NCBI RefSeq assembly: GCF_000522985.1 | Contig: NZ_CP007128.1 | Location: 3,828,220-3,892,219 of the forward strand | DNA from: Gemmatirosa kalamazoonensis | Lineage (GTDB): Bacteria; Gemmatimonadota; Gemmatimonadetes; Gemmatimonadales; Gemmatimonadaceae | DNA length: 64,000 bases | Direction of reading: 5' to 3' | In this document: one piece after another, positions 48,542 through 59,789 of the stretch | How the letters are laid out: the number at the start of each line of letters is the position of its first letter | Numbering within the stretch: the stretch's first letter is position 1 | Made by a program: the position numbers and the translations under genes | Notes under the pieces: generated by a model | The model's database searches: none | Told to the model about the DNA's origin: nothing | What the model saw: only the letters and a program-made list of their open reading frames with translations

Positions 48542-49642
48542 GATCAACCCTGCACTTCGTTCGAGCAGCTCGTCGGCGACGCCGAACGGCGTCAGCGTGC
48601 CACTCTCCAGTGCCGCGAGCCGCTCGTCGAGCCACGCCATGGTCCCGGTATCGGCCCACAGGCGCGATCGCACCTTCTGCTCCACGACCTCGACGACACG
48701 CTCGCGGAGCCGCGCCCGCCTGCGACTCCTAAGCTCGCCGCTCGCCTCAAGATAGCGGAAGTGGCGGTCGAGCGCGCCGAGCACCTCGACGATCCCCTCC
48801 CCCTTCGCGGCGACGCTCTGCAGCACCGGCGGCACCCAGCGCTCCGGGTGATCGGCGCTCGCCGCGGCGCGCGCGGCCCGCGCGGGGTTCATCGCCTGGC
48901 GCGTCGCCTCGCGTTCCTCGGCCGACAGGGCCTTGAGGTCCACGCCGTGGTGCGCGGGGACGTTGCGCATCGCCGCGCCGCCGCGGAGGCCGAGCATCAG
49001 CTCGATGTCGTTGCGGAGCCGATCGGCGCCGGGGCGGTCGGCCTTGTTCACCACGAATACGTCGGCGATCTCCATCACGCCGGCCTTCAGCGTCTGGATC
49101 GAGTCGCCGCTCTCCGGCACGAGCACGACGAGCGTGGTGTCGCTCGCGCGCGCGACATCGAGCTCGCTCTGTCCCACGCCGACGGTCTCGATGAGGATGA
49201 AGTCGATGCCGAATCCATCGAGCACGTCGCACACCTCGCGCGTCGCCGAGGCGATGCCGCCGAGCGAGCCGCGCGTCGCCATGGAGCGAATGAACACGCC
49301 GGGGTCGAGCGCGACGGACTCCATGCGGATCCGGTCGCCGAGCAGCGCGCCGCCCGTGAACGGCGACGTCGGATCGACGGCGACGATGCCGACGGTGTGG
49401 CCCTGGTCGCGCAGGAGGCGCGCGAGCGCCGTCGTCATGGTGCTCTTCCCCGCGCCCGGCGGCCCGGTGAGGCCCACGCGCCGCGCCCTGCCTAACGACG
49501 GGTGAAGCGCGGCGAGCAGCCGGTCGAATCCGGGGCGGTGGTTCTCGACGACGCTCACGGCGCGGGCGAGCGCGGCCTTCTTGCCGTCGCGGAAGTCGTC
49601 GAGCAGTCGGGCGATCGGGTCGGAGGCGCGGGCGAGCGTCAC
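48506..49642 (-). CDS. meaB: MeaB-like GTPase (methylmalonyl-CoA mutase chaperone)
   Basis: G-protein chaperone that protects and reloads adenosylcobalamin on methylmalonyl-CoA mutase. The 378-residue product has GLTGPPGAGKSTMTTAL (Walker A), VGIVAVDPTSPFTGGALLGD (switch I), FILIETVGVGQSE (Walker B/switch II), and NKADRPGA for guanine recognition. A C-terminal dimerisation helix region follows. Its last ~10 residues ([11 protein letters not shown]) are encoded by the hairpin repeat, so the native C-terminus has been replaced or extended. GTG at 49640-49642 overlaps the upstream CBS gene stop. Confidence 0.94.
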   Translation of the reverse strand: MTLARASDPIARLLDDFRDGKKAALARAVSVVENHRPGFDRLLAALHPSLGRARRVGLTGPPGAGKSTMTTALARLLRDQGHTVGIVAVDPTSPFTGGALLGDRIRMESVALDPGVFIRSMATRGSLGGIASATREVCDVLDGFGIDFILIETVGVGQSELDVARASDTTLVVLVPESGDSIQTLKAGVMEIADVFVVNKADRPGADRLRNDIELMLGLRGGAAMRNVPAHHGVDLKALSAEEREATRQAMNPARAARAAASADHPERWVPPVLQSVAAKGEGIVEVLGALDRHFRYLEASGELRSRRRARLRERVVEVVEQKVRSRLWADTGTMAWLDERLAALESGTLTPFGVADELLERSAGLIARSTLHAPRST

Positions 49643-50634
49643 GTCGTGGAGGCGCGAGGGGCGGTGTCGGGCTCGTCGTGCTCGTCGCGGATGTCGCCGA
49701 CCAGCTCCTCGAGCAGATCCTCGAGCGTCACGATCCCCTGCGTGCTCGCCTCCGCGCCCACCGGCGCGGCGGGGTCGCGCACGACGGCGATGTGGCGTCG
49801 CGTGCGCAGCATGGAGAACAGCAGCTCGTTGCACGGCGTGTCCAGCGTCGCCGTCGCGACCGGGCGCACGGGCGGCCACTCGTCGCCGCCGGACTTCAGC
49901 ACGTCGAACGCGTGCACCATGCCGACGACGCAGTCGAGCGAGCCGTCGATCACCGGCACGCGGCTGTACTTCGAGCCCGCGATGCGGTGCGCGATCATGT
50001 CCGGCGGTTCCTGCACGTCGACCGCGAACATCTCGTCGCGCGGCGTCATCACGTCGCGCGCGCGCTTCTCGCCGAACTGCACGACGCCGGTGATGATTGC
50101 GATTTCCTGCGACTCGCCCACGCCCTCGCGCGCGCCCTCGCGCAGCAGCTCCTCGATGTCGCTCCGCGCGACCTCCGCGAGCGGCTGCGGGCGCCGCTCG
50201 CAGAACGGCCGCGCGAGCAGGCCGCCCACCCAGCGGAGCGGCGTCACCACGACGTCCACGACGCGCAGCAGCGGCACGAGCAGCGGCACGAGCGCGGCGG
50301 GCCATCGCCGGCCGATGGCGCGCGGCAGCAGCTGGCCGACGGCGAGGATCACGAGCGCGAGGACGATCGCGCGCCAGACCACCTGCAGCGTCGTGCGCTC
50401 CCCCGCGCCGACCGCGGCACCGGCGAGGAACACGGCGAGCGCGATGCCGGTGCCGGCGGACACGAGCAGCCGCTGCGGGCGATCGAGATAGAGCTCGGCG
50501 AGCGTCGCGCCCGACAGCCGCCGCTCCACCCAGTGGCGCAGCCAGATGCGGCTCACCGAGCGTACGGCGATCGCCGCGGCGGTGAGCGTGCCGACGACGA
50601 GCGACGTGAGGAGCGCGATGAACGAAAGCCTCAC
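49639..50634 (-). CDS. CBS-domain membrane protein (HlyC/CorC family), short form
   Basis: Inner-membrane protein of the CorC/CNNM-like family, linked to Mg/Co transport. The 331-residue product has a membrane region (RLSFIALLTSLVVGTLTAAA; LLVSAGTGIALAVFLAGAAV; RAIVLALVILAVGQLLPRAI), then a CBS pair with RDVMTPRDEMFAVDV, YSRVPVIDGS and GIVTLEDLLEELVGDIRDE. The CorC_HlyC C-terminal domain is missing, unlike the neighbouring paralogue. GTG at 50632-50634 overlaps the paralogue's stop. Tandem arrangement suggests the two work together. Confidence 0.88.
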   Translation of the reverse strand: MRLSFIALLTSLVVGTLTAAAIAVRSVSRIWLRHWVERRLSGATLAELYLDRPQRLLVSAGTGIALAVFLAGAAVGAGERTTLQVVWRAIVLALVILAVGQLLPRAIGRRWPAALVPLLVPLLRVVDVVVTPLRWVGGLLARPFCERRPQPLAEVARSDIEELLREGAREGVGESQEIAIITGVVQFGEKRARDVMTPRDEMFAVDVQEPPDMIAHRIAGSKYSRVPVIDGSLDCVVGMVHAFDVLKSGGDEWPPVRPVATATLDTPCNELLFSMLRTRRHIAVVRDPAAPVGAEASTQGIVTLEDLLEELVGDIRDEHDEPDTAPRASTT

Positions 50635-51878
50635 GACGCCCCTTCCGCGCTCGGGTCGCCGCCGGCGTGCGTCGCGGGCTCCGGCTCCAGCCGCTCGAGG
50701 TACACGCGCAGCACCTTCCGTCGCACGACGCGCTCGACGACGATGCGGAACCCGTCGACGGTGAGCCGTTCGCCGGCGCGCGGCACGCGGCCGAGCAGCT
50801 CGTACACCAGGCCGCCCACCGTGTCGACGTCCTCGTGCTCGAACGAGTGGCCGGTGACGTCGGACAGCTCGTCGAGCGTGACGCGCCCGGACACCCAGAA
50901 CTTGTTCGGCCCCTCGACCTCCACCGCGCGCTCGTCGTCGTCGTACTCGTCGCGGATGTCGCCGACGATCTCCTCGAGCACGTCCTCGATGGTGATGAGC
51001 CCCGCGGTGCCGCCGTACTCGTCGGCGACGATGGCGATGTGCGTCTCGCTCGTGCGGAAGTCGCGGAGCTGCTCGTCGATGCGCTTCGTGGGCGGCACGA
51101 AGTGCGCGGGGCGCACGAGCGACGTCCAGCCCGCGGCCGGCTCCTCGCCCGCGATGACGTTCGGCAGCAGGTCCTTCGCGTAGAGGATGCCCACGATCTC
51201 GTCGAGCGTGTCCTCGTACACCGGGAGGCGTGAGTGCTCGGAGCTGCGCACGCGGTCGATCACCTCCGACCACGGCGTCTCGCGCTCCACGCCGACGATG
51301 TCGACGCGCGGCACCATGACCTCGCGCACGACGGTCTCGCCGAGCGAGAAGACGCCGGCGAGGATCGACTGCTCCTCCGACGAGACGTCCGCCTCGGACG
51401 CGATGACCTCGCGGAACTGCTCGGCGGTCTCCTCGCGCGACGACTCGTCCGCGGGCGCCGGCGGCAGCGCGCGCAGCAGCGCTTCGTCGAGCCGGGCGTT
51501 CAGCGCGAGCACCGGAGCGAGCACCATCTCGGTCGCCCGGGCGAGCGGCATCAGCCGACGCGCCGCGCTCGCGCCGAGCGCGTCGCCGATCTCGCGCGCC
51601 GCCGCCTCGGACACGACGACGACGAGCGCACCGGCGACGAGCGCGAGCGCGATCGCCACGCCAGCGGTCCGCTCGTGCAGCACGAGGGCGCGCGCGGCGG
51701 CCGCGCCGGTGAGCAGCTGCGCGAGCACGCGCGCGAACGCGAGCGCCCGGTGCGTGCGCGCGTGCGCCGAGGCGTCGGCCGCCTCCGCGTCGTGCTCCGA
51801 GGCGAGCAGCGCGGCGTCGACCAGCACGAACAGGAACGCGGCGGCGATGCCGAGCAGCACGGCGATGGTGGAGCTCAT
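50631..51878 (-). CDS. CBS-domain membrane protein (HlyC/CorC family), full length
   Basis: A 415-residue member of the CorC/HlyC family: a DUF21-like membrane part (IAVLLGIAAAFLFVLVDAAL; AIALALVAGALVVVVSEAAA), a CBS pair (VREVMVPRVDIVGVERETPW; HSRLPVYEDTLDEIVGILYA; GLITIEDVLEEIVGDIRDEY) and the C-terminal CorC_HlyC domain (FWVSGRVTLDELSDVTG; DTVGGLVYELLGRVPRAGE). It follows ybeY with an ATGA overlap; the phoH-pgpH-ybeY-corC neighbourhood is common in bacteria. Confidence 0.92.
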   Translation of the reverse strand: MSSTIAVLLGIAAAFLFVLVDAALLASEHDAEAADASAHARTHRALAFARVLAQLLTGAAAARALVLHERTAGVAIALALVAGALVVVVSEAAAREIGDALGASAARRLMPLARATEMVLAPVLALNARLDEALLRALPPAPADESSREETAEQFREVIASEADVSSEEQSILAGVFSLGETVVREVMVPRVDIVGVERETPWSEVIDRVRSSEHSRLPVYEDTLDEIVGILYAKDLLPNVIAGEEPAAGWTSLVRPAHFVPPTKRIDEQLRDFRTSETHIAIVADEYGGTAGLITIEDVLEEIVGDIRDEYDDDERAVEVEGPNKFWVSGRVTLDELSDVTGHSFEHEDVDTVGGLVYELLGRVPRAGERLTVDGFRIVVERVVRRKVLRVYLERLEPEPATHAGGDPSAEGAS

Positions 51879-52333
51879 CGGACCGCCTCCCGCGCGTTCC
51901 ACAGACGGTCCAGCAATCGCTCCTGGCGCCGCCACATCGGCGACGTCGTGCGCGCCTCGTCCTCCGGGTGCTCGTGGCCGAGCGCGTGCAGCACGCCGTG
52001 CACGACGAGCCGCGCGATCTCCTCGCGCACGCCGATGCCGGCGCGCGCCGCGTTCTCGCGCGCGACATCGGGCGCGATGTAGATGTCGCCCGCCACCGGC
52101 GCTCCGGGTACCGCCGGCGGCAGCTCGAACGTGATGATGTCCGTCGGGCCGCGGTGGCGGAGGTGTGTCCAGTTCAGCGCCGCCATCCGCTCGACGGCGA
52201 CGAACGTGATCGACAGCTCGGCGGCGCGCACGCGCTCCGCGCGCAGCACGTCGCGCGCGAGCTGCGCCACACGCTCGCGTGCCACCGGCGAGCGTACGCC
52301 GTCCGTCGCCACGTCCACGTGTACGTCGGTCAC
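51875..52333 (-). CDS. ybeY: Endoribonuclease YbeY (rRNA maturation factor)
   Basis: Zinc-dependent endoribonuclease needed for 16S rRNA 3' maturation and ribosome quality control. The 152-residue product has the diagnostic metal site VVHGVLHALGHEHPED (H-X3-H-X5-H pattern) at about residues 110-125 and the upstream LNWTHLRHRGPTDIITFELP segment. Start GTG at 52331-52333 overlaps the HD-domain gene stop. Length is normal for the family. Confidence 0.94.
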   Translation of the reverse strand: MTDVHVDVATDGVRSPVARERVAQLARDVLRAERVRAAELSITFVAVERMAALNWTHLRHRGPTDIITFELPPAVPGAPVAGDIYIAPDVARENAARAGIGVREEIARLVVHGVLHALGHEHPEDEARTTSPMWRRQERLLDRLWNAREAVR

Positions 52334-54570
52334 GCCGGCGCCGTCTCTGCGTTCACCGCGCCCGTCGTCCCGACGCCGCCTGCCGCCGTCGGGTACTCGA
52401 TGCGGTTGTGGTGCATGCCCAGCAGCACGCGCACGAACTGCTCCTTCACCAGCTCGATCTGCCGCAGCGTGAGGGGTGCGTCGCGGAGCTGTCCCTGCTC
52501 CATGCGCTGCCGCACCACGTGCTCCACGAGCTCGCGGATCTTCTGCGGCGTCGGATCCGGGAGCGCGCGCGCCGACGCCTCCACGCCGTCGGCGAGCATG
52601 AGCACCGCCGTCTCCGCGGTCTGCGGGATGGGGCCCGGGTACGCGTACTCGCCCGCGTTCGGCAGCGCGTCGCCGCGCTCGCGCGCCTTCTCCATGAAGT
52701 AGCCGATGCGTCCCGTACCGTGATGCTCCACGATGAACGCGCGCAGCGGCTTCGGGAGCTTGATCTCGTCGGCGAGCTCGAGCCCCTCCTTCACGTGGTT
52801 CTTGATGATCGACGCGCTCGTGTTCGGCTTCAGCTTGTCGTGTGGGTTGCGGCCGCGCGCCTGGTTCTCCACGAAGAACTGCGGCTTCTTCAGCTTTCCG
52901 ATGTCGTGGTAGTACGTGCCCACGCGCGCCAGCAGCCCGTTCGCGCCGATCGCGTTGCACGCCTGCTCGGCGAGGTTCGCCGTGGCGATCGTGTGCGCAT
53001 ATGTGCCGGGCGCCTCGAGCGACAGCCGCTGCATGAGCGGGCGGTTGAGGTCCGACCACTCGAGCAGCCGCAGGTAGGTCACGGTGCCGGTGAACTCCTC
53101 GGCCGGCGGCATGAGCCCCATCGCGAGCGCCACGGAGACCACGGCGCCGAGCGTGCCGAAACCGACCATGAGCCCCAGCTCGCGCCACGTCCAGCCGAGC
53201 GTGAGGCCGAGCGCGAGCGCGGCGAGCGCGTAGCCGGCGGCGACGATGAGCATCGACAGGTACGCCTGGTTGCGCCGCCGCACCGTCTGTACGCTGACCG
53301 CCGCCGCCACGCCGCCGACGAGCAGGATGAACAGCGCGTTCGTGCCGCGGAACGGACCCTGGCTGCCGACGAGCACCGCGAGCACCATCGCCGCGATGAG
53401 GCTGATGCGCGGGTCGAACAGGATGCTGAGCATGACCGCGGCGAGCGCCACGGGCACGATCTCCGGCCGCGGCGTCGGCATGCGCGCGACCAGCGCGGCC
53501 GTGCCGAGCACCAGGGCGAACTCCAGCGCGAACAGCAGCACGACGCGCATCTGCGCGTAGAGCTGCGGCCGGAACAGCAGCAGCGTGACGCCGAAGACGA
53601 CGAGGATGATGAGGTTGTGCAGCACCGAGCCGACGACGCGCGCCGCGGCGCGGGTGGACGAGACCTCGGTGCCGCCGCGCAGCTGCGTCGCGTCGCGCAG
53701 CGCGCGCATCTTGTCGTTCGCCTCGCGCCCCACCACCTCGTGCGCGCCGACGATCTTCTCGCCCGCGCGCACGAAGTAGCGGTCGCGCTCCACCGCGATC
53801 GCCGCGGCCTCGCGCATGCGGTCGGTCGCCGCGCGGTCGGCGACGAGCGTCGGGCGGAAGAAACCGCTCAGCAGCTTCACGTACAGCGCGTCGCCGACGT
53901 CGTTCGTCGGATCGGGATGGGCGCGCCGCGCGCGGGCCAGCAGGCTCGCGAACGTCATCACGCTGTCGGCCGGCACGATCGTCGTGTGACCGCCCTGCGC
54001 GATCGCGACCTGGCCGCGCGCGTCGGTGAGCGCCGTCGTCGACGCCACGCCGCCCGGGAGCCAGCGATCGAGCACGCGCTGCACGGCCTCGATCTGCGCG
54101 CGACGGCGCGTCGGCGCGTGCAGGTACGCGATCTCGGCCGGCGTGAGGCGGATCCCCACCTGGCTCGCCGCCGCGGCGACCGCCGGCCCGGCCGCGGTGC
54201 CCGCGGCGCCGTAGGCCTGCTCGAGCACGCGCGCGAACGCCGCGAGCTGCGTGCGCGACGTGTCGAGCGCCGCGGGCACGAGGTCGAGCACGAGCGGCTC
54301 GGCGCGGCGCGCGGCGTCCCGCTCCCCCTGCAGCTGCGCGTCCGTCTTCGGCACGCGGAACGCGAACGGCGCGATGACGTTCTCCGGGGCCACGGCGCCC
54401 ACCTCGTACAGCGGCAGCTCGACGGCCGGCGCAAGCGGGAACAGCAGGAACGCCCCGATCGCGAGCGCGAGCGCGATCGCCAGCCGCGCGCCGTGCGCGC
54501 CCAGCGTGCCTAACGTTCGACTTCGACCGCCGTCGTCACCCGACGGCTCGGCCTGGCCCCACGTACCCAC
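52330..54570 (-). CDS. 7TMR-HD family phosphohydrolase (PgpH-like)
   Basis: Membrane HD-domain protein of the family whose Listeria member PgpH degrades c-di-AMP. The 746-residue product has an N-terminal membrane anchor (LAIALALAIGAFLLFPLAPA), a periplasmic 7TMR-HDED-type domain (about residues 60-290), seven membrane helices (about 300-500, for example AALVARMPTPRPEIVPVALA), and a cytosolic HD domain with THTIATANLAEQ-like and YYHDIGKLKKPQFFVENQ motifs and HHGTGRIGYF. Substrate is inferred from the family only. GTG at 54568-54570, 2 nt after phoH. Confidence 0.92.
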   Translation of the reverse strand: MGTWGQAEPSGDDGGRSRTLGTLGAHGARLAIALALAIGAFLLFPLAPAVELPLYEVGAVAPENVIAPFAFRVPKTDAQLQGERDAARRAEPLVLDLVPAALDTSRTQLAAFARVLEQAYGAAGTAAGPAVAAAASQVGIRLTPAEIAYLHAPTRRRAQIEAVQRVLDRWLPGGVASTTALTDARGQVAIAQGGHTTIVPADSVMTFASLLARARRAHPDPTNDVGDALYVKLLSGFFRPTLVADRAATDRMREAAAIAVERDRYFVRAGEKIVGAHEVVGREANDKMRALRDATQLRGGTEVSSTRAAARVVGSVLHNLIILVVFGVTLLLFRPQLYAQMRVVLLFALEFALVLGTAALVARMPTPRPEIVPVALAAVMLSILFDPRISLIAAMVLAVLVGSQGPFRGTNALFILLVGGVAAAVSVQTVRRRNQAYLSMLIVAAGYALAALALGLTLGWTWRELGLMVGFGTLGAVVSVALAMGLMPPAEEFTGTVTYLRLLEWSDLNRPLMQRLSLEAPGTYAHTIATANLAEQACNAIGANGLLARVGTYYHDIGKLKKPQFFVENQARGRNPHDKLKPNTSASIIKNHVKEGLELADEIKLPKPLRAFIVEHHGTGRIGYFMEKARERGDALPNAGEYAYPGPIPQTAETAVLMLADGVEASARALPDPTPQKIRELVEHVVRQRMEQGQLRDAPLTLRQIELVKEQFVRVLLGMHHNRIEYPTAAGGVGTTGAVNAETAPA

Positions 54571-54572
54571 GG

Positions 54573-55534
54573 TCAGTCTCCCGCGTCGTCCGCGTACGCC
54601 CTGATGATGTCCCGCACGAGCCGGTGGCGCACGACGTCGGCATCGGTGAAGTAGTGGAACGCGATCCCCTCGATGTCGGTGAGGATGCGCTCGACCTGCA
54701 TCAGCCCCGAGTCGGAGCGGTTCGGAAGGTCGATCTGCGTCTTGTCCCCCGTGATGACGATCTTCGAGTTCACGCCGAGTCGCGTGAGGAACATCTTCAT
54801 CTGGAGGTTCGTCGCGTTCTGCGCCTCGTCGAGGATGACGAACGCATCGCCGAGCGTGCGGCCGCGCATGAAGGCGAGCGGCGCGATCTCGATGGTGCGC
54901 GTCTCGAGCGCTTTCGCCACCCGTTCGGGCGGCATCATCTCGTCGAGCGCGTCGTACAGCGGCCGCAGGTAGGGATCGACCTTCGCCTGCATGTCGCCGG
55001 GGAGGAAGCCGAGGCTCTCGCCCGCTTCCACGGCCGGCCGCGCGAGCACGATGCGGCGCACGCGCTTGCGCACGAGCGCATCGACCGCCATCGCGACGGC
55101 GAGGTACGTCTTGCCCGTGCCCGCCGGGCCAATGCCGATCACGATGTCGTTCTCGGCGATCTTCTGCATGTACTCCGCCTGGCCCGACGTCTTCGCCTGG
55201 ATGACGCGCCGCACGCCGGGGAGTGCGAGGCGGCTCGCGTCGGCGGGCCCGCTGGCGCCGTCGCCGTCGCGCCCCGTGTCGAGGCTCAGGCGCAGCACGT
55301 CGTCGGGCGTGATGAGACCGCCCTGCCGCGCCAGCTCGATGAGCCCACGCGCCAGCTCGGCCGCGCGCGCCAGCGACTCCGCGTTGGGCGCCGAGATCGT
55401 CAGCGTGTCGCCGCGCATCGTGACGCGCGCGCCCGTGATCCGCGCGAGCTCGTTCAGGTTCGCGTCGTTGACGCCCGCCAGCGAGAGCTGATCGGCGCCC
55501 TCGGTCGAGAGCCGTTGCGTGCCGCCGTCTTCCG

Positions 55535-55538
<4 letters not shown>
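54573..55538 (-). CDS. phoH: PhoH-like ATPase
   Basis: Cytosolic P-loop ATPase, possibly an RNA helicase partner of YbeY. The 321-residue product has an N-terminal KH-like segment (LNELARITGARVTMRGDTLT), then the PhoH domain with GIGPAGTGKTYLAVAMAVDA (Walker A), IVLARPAVEAGESLGFLPGD, and FVILDEAQNATNLQMKMFLT (Walker B). Start GTG at 55536-55538 has a good AGGAGGGG Shine-Dalgarno and overlaps the aspS stop. First of phoH-pgpH-ybeY-corC. Confidence 0.94.
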
Positions 55539-57361
<1,823 letters not shown>

Positions 57362-57661
57362 GAGTGTCGGGACGCGCGACGAGTGAGCGCGGCCGCAGCG
57401 GCGGCCGGGGCGAGGGGGCGCGACGGAAGCATCCACGTCGCGCGAGGAGGCCAGCGGGGGTGGCGGTCGGCGCCGTCCGCTGGTCGAGAGGGCGCGTCGC
57501 TCACGCGCCGGCGGGTCGCGCAGTCAGCGCGGACGGCCGCTCAGAGGGACGTGCACGGGTATTTCGCGATCGCATACGAGAGGTGGGAATGTAAGGCCCG
57601 GGCCGGGCCCGGGGTAGCGGCGCGCTTGCATCGCCGGAGCCCGTCGGATAGTCTCAAGTCG
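57362..57661. other. Divergent 300-bp spacer between aspS and an outer-membrane protein gene
   Basis: No gene is seen. The region should carry the aspS promoter, not identified with confidence, and the plus-strand promoter at 57626-57654. A strongly palindromic GC block (GGCCCGGGCCGGGCCCGGGG) lies at about 57594-57613. Confidence 0.5.
57626..57654 (+). promoter_or_regulatory. Candidate promoter of the outer-membrane protein gene
   Basis: TTGCAT (57626-57631), a 17-bp spacer and TAGTCT (57649-57654), ending 7 nt before the ATG at 57662. The predicted transcript would start at or within a base or two of the start codon, so the mRNA would be leaderless, unless the second ATG at 57671 is used. 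Confidence 0.45.
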
Positions 57662-58600
57662 ATGCGCCACATGCTCTTCGCCGCCTCGTTCGGGGCCGCT
57701 CTGTGCCTCCGGACGGTGCCGGTGAACGCGCAAAGCGTGCCGTCCGGGAGCCCCGTTCCGGGGCGCGCCCTGCTCGACTTCCCACTCGGCACGGTCGGCG
57801 AGATCCCCGCGCTGTCGAACGCCGGCGGCGGCGGCCTGTTCAACCCGGCGGCGATCCTGCCCCTGCACCCGGTGCGGCTCAGTGCGGCCGTCGCGGCGCT
57901 CAGCGCGACCGAGACGCGCGGCGTGGACGGCCAGGTGGGCACCGTCGTCGCGACCCGCGGGCTCACCGCGTTCGGCGTCGGGCTCGCGCGCATGAGCGTC
58001 GGCGGCCTCGATCGCACGGGCGACAGCGACCCCACGGTGCTCGGCTCCATCCCATACTACACGTCGGTCGCCTCGCTGCTCGCCGCGCACCGATTCGGTG
58101 GCGCCGCCAAGCGCCGGCTCGTGGTCGGCGCGGCGGCGCGATATCGCTCGGGGACGTCCGACACGGTCACGGCGAGCACCGGCGCGCTCGACTTCGGCGT
58201 GATGGCCGACCACCTCGGCGGGCATCTCGACCTGCGGGTCGCCGCGGCGACGTACCTGCTGCGGCCGTTCAACCAGGGCATCGAGCGCCCGGGGCTGCAC
58301 CTCGGCGCCGACGCGCGGGTCGCCGGCCCGGACGATGCGCAGGAGGTGCGCATGGGGCTCGCGACCGACGTCACGCGGGGCGCGACGCGCGAGACGGGGC
58401 TCTACGCGAGCGGCCGGTGGCGCTTCGCGGAGGCGCGCGCGGCGGTCGCGAAGGCGAACGACTTCCAGAGCTCGCAGACGCGCACGCGGCTCGGGGTCGC
58501 GTTCCGCGGAACGCGCTTCGCGGTAGGAGTCGCGCACGAGGGGAGCGACCCCGGGTTCGGCTCCATCTGGCAGTTCTCCTTCAGCACGCAGATCCGATGA
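57662..58600 (+). CDS. Putative outer-membrane protein
   Basis: A 312-residue exported protein of unknown function. A signal peptide (MLFAASFGAALCLRTVPVNA) is followed by a mature part rich in short amphipathic strands and Gly/Ala turns (RLVVGAAARYRSGTSDT; TGLYASGRWRFAEARAAVAK; RTRLGVAFRGTRFAVGVAHE) and a C-terminal strand ending WQFSFSTQIR, consistent with a beta barrel. The NAGGGGLFNPAAI segment near the mature N-terminus recalls FadL/PorV-like proteins, a weak link. It is followed by rlmN at 13 nt. Confidence 0.72.
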   Translation: MRHMLFAASFGAALCLRTVPVNAQSVPSGSPVPGRALLDFPLGTVGEIPALSNAGGGGLFNPAAILPLHPVRLSAAVAALSATETRGVDGQVGTVVATRGLTAFGVGLARMSVGGLDRTGDSDPTVLGSIPYYTSVASLLAAHRFGGAAKRRLVVGAAARYRSGTSDTVTASTGALDFGVMADHLGGHLDLRVAAATYLLRPFNQGIERPGLHLGADARVAGPDDAQEVRMGLATDVTRGATRETGLYASGRWRFAEARAAVAKANDFQSSQTRTRLGVAFRGTRFAVGVAHEGSDPGFGSIWQFSFSTQIR

Positions 58601-58613
58601 GGCACGGGACGCG

Positions 58614-59789
58614 ATGAGCGTCGAGCTACCGATGTTCGACGGTGGGTCGGAGGCGGACGGCGCCGCGGCGTCGCGTCCGCGGGGCGTGCCCATCCCGACG
58701 CACGGCCCGGGCGGTCGGTTCAACCTGCTGAACCTCGCGCCCGCCGAGGCCGAGCGCGTCGTCGCGGAGTTCCTGCGCGAGCGCGGGCACCCCGCGTACC
58801 GCGCGCGCCAGATCGTGCCGCGCCTGTGGGAGCGGCCGGTGCGCGCGTTCGACGAGATCACCGACCTGCCGAAGGCGCTGCGCGCGGAGCTCGACGAGCA
58901 CTTCGAGCTGCCACGGCTGGAGTGCACGGCGCGTCAGCGATCGAGCGACGGCACGCAGAAGTTCCTGTTCCGGCTCACCGACGGGCAGGCCGTGGAGACG
59001 GTCGCCATCCCCGACGCGGACCGCCTCACGTTCTGCATCTCGTCGCAGGCGGGATGTGCGCTGAAGTGCTCGTTCTGCGCGACGGGCGTGATGGGCTTCG
59101 CGCGCAACCTGCAGCCGTTCGAGATCGCGGGACAGGTGCGCGAGCTCGCGCTGCTCGATCCGCCGCTCGTCGCGACGAACATCGTGTTCATGGGCATGGG
59201 CGAGCCGCTCATGAACTGGAAGGCGGTCGACCGTGTGCTGTCGATCCTGAACGACCCGAAGGGGTTCGGCATCGGCGCGCGGCACATCACGGTGTCGACG
59301 GTCGGCGTGCTGCCGGGCATCGTCGCGCTGGGCGAGCGCCCGGAGCAGTTCCGCCTCGCACTGTCGATCCACGCGCCTAACGACGCGCTGCGCGCGACGC
59401 TCATGCCGGTGAACACGAAGTACCCGCTCGCCGAGGTGATCGCGGCGGCGAAGGAGTTCGATCGCCGCGTGACGTTCGAGTACGTGATGCTCGGCGGGGT
59501 CAACGACCGGCTCGAGCACGCGCGCGAGCTGGCGGCGCTCGCCCTGGACTGCCGCGCGTTCGTGAACCTGATCCCGCTGCACCCGGGCGGCGCGGTGGGA
59601 TTCGTGCCGACGCCGGCGAACGAGATCGACCGCTTCGCGCGCGAGCTGCGCGAGCGCGGCGTGGAGGTGGCGGTGCGCAAGAGCCGCGGCGTGGACATCG
59701 CCGCCGCGTGCGGGCAGCTACGGGTCGAGCGTCTCGGCCGGCGGGCGCCACGAACGGCCGACCAGCACGGTGAGATCCAGGTAGCGTGA
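58614..59789 (+). CDS. rlmN: 23S rRNA (A2503-C2)/tRNA (A37-C2) methyltransferase RlmN
   Basis: Radical-SAM enzyme that methylates C2 of A2503 in 23S rRNA and A37 in some tRNAs. The 391-residue product has the CX3CX2C cluster motif CALKCSFC, GFARNLQPFEIAGQV, NIVFMGMGEPLMNWKAV, HITVSTVGVLPGI and LALSIHAPNDALR. The methyl-carrying cysteine lies in VDIAAACGQL near the C-terminus. Length is normal apart from a ~35-residue N-terminal extension and a short tail; the last 72 bp overlap the convergent LytR_C gene. ATG at 58614. Confidence 0.96.
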   Translation: MSVELPMFDGGSEADGAAASRPRGVPIPTHGPGGRFNLLNLAPAEAERVVAEFLRERGHPAYRARQIVPRLWERPVRAFDEITDLPKALRAELDEHFELPRLECTARQRSSDGTQKFLFRLTDGQAVETVAIPDADRLTFCISSQAGCALKCSFCATGVMGFARNLQPFEIAGQVRELALLDPPLVATNIVFMGMGEPLMNWKAVDRVLSILNDPKGFGIGARHITVSTVGVLPGIVALGERPEQFRLALSIHAPNDALRATLMPVNTKYPLAEVIAAAKEFDRRVTFEYVMLGGVNDRLEHARELAALALDCRAFVNLIPLHPGGAVGFVPTPANEIDRFARELRERGVEVAVRKSRGVDIAAACGQLRVERLGRRAPRTADQHGEIQVA

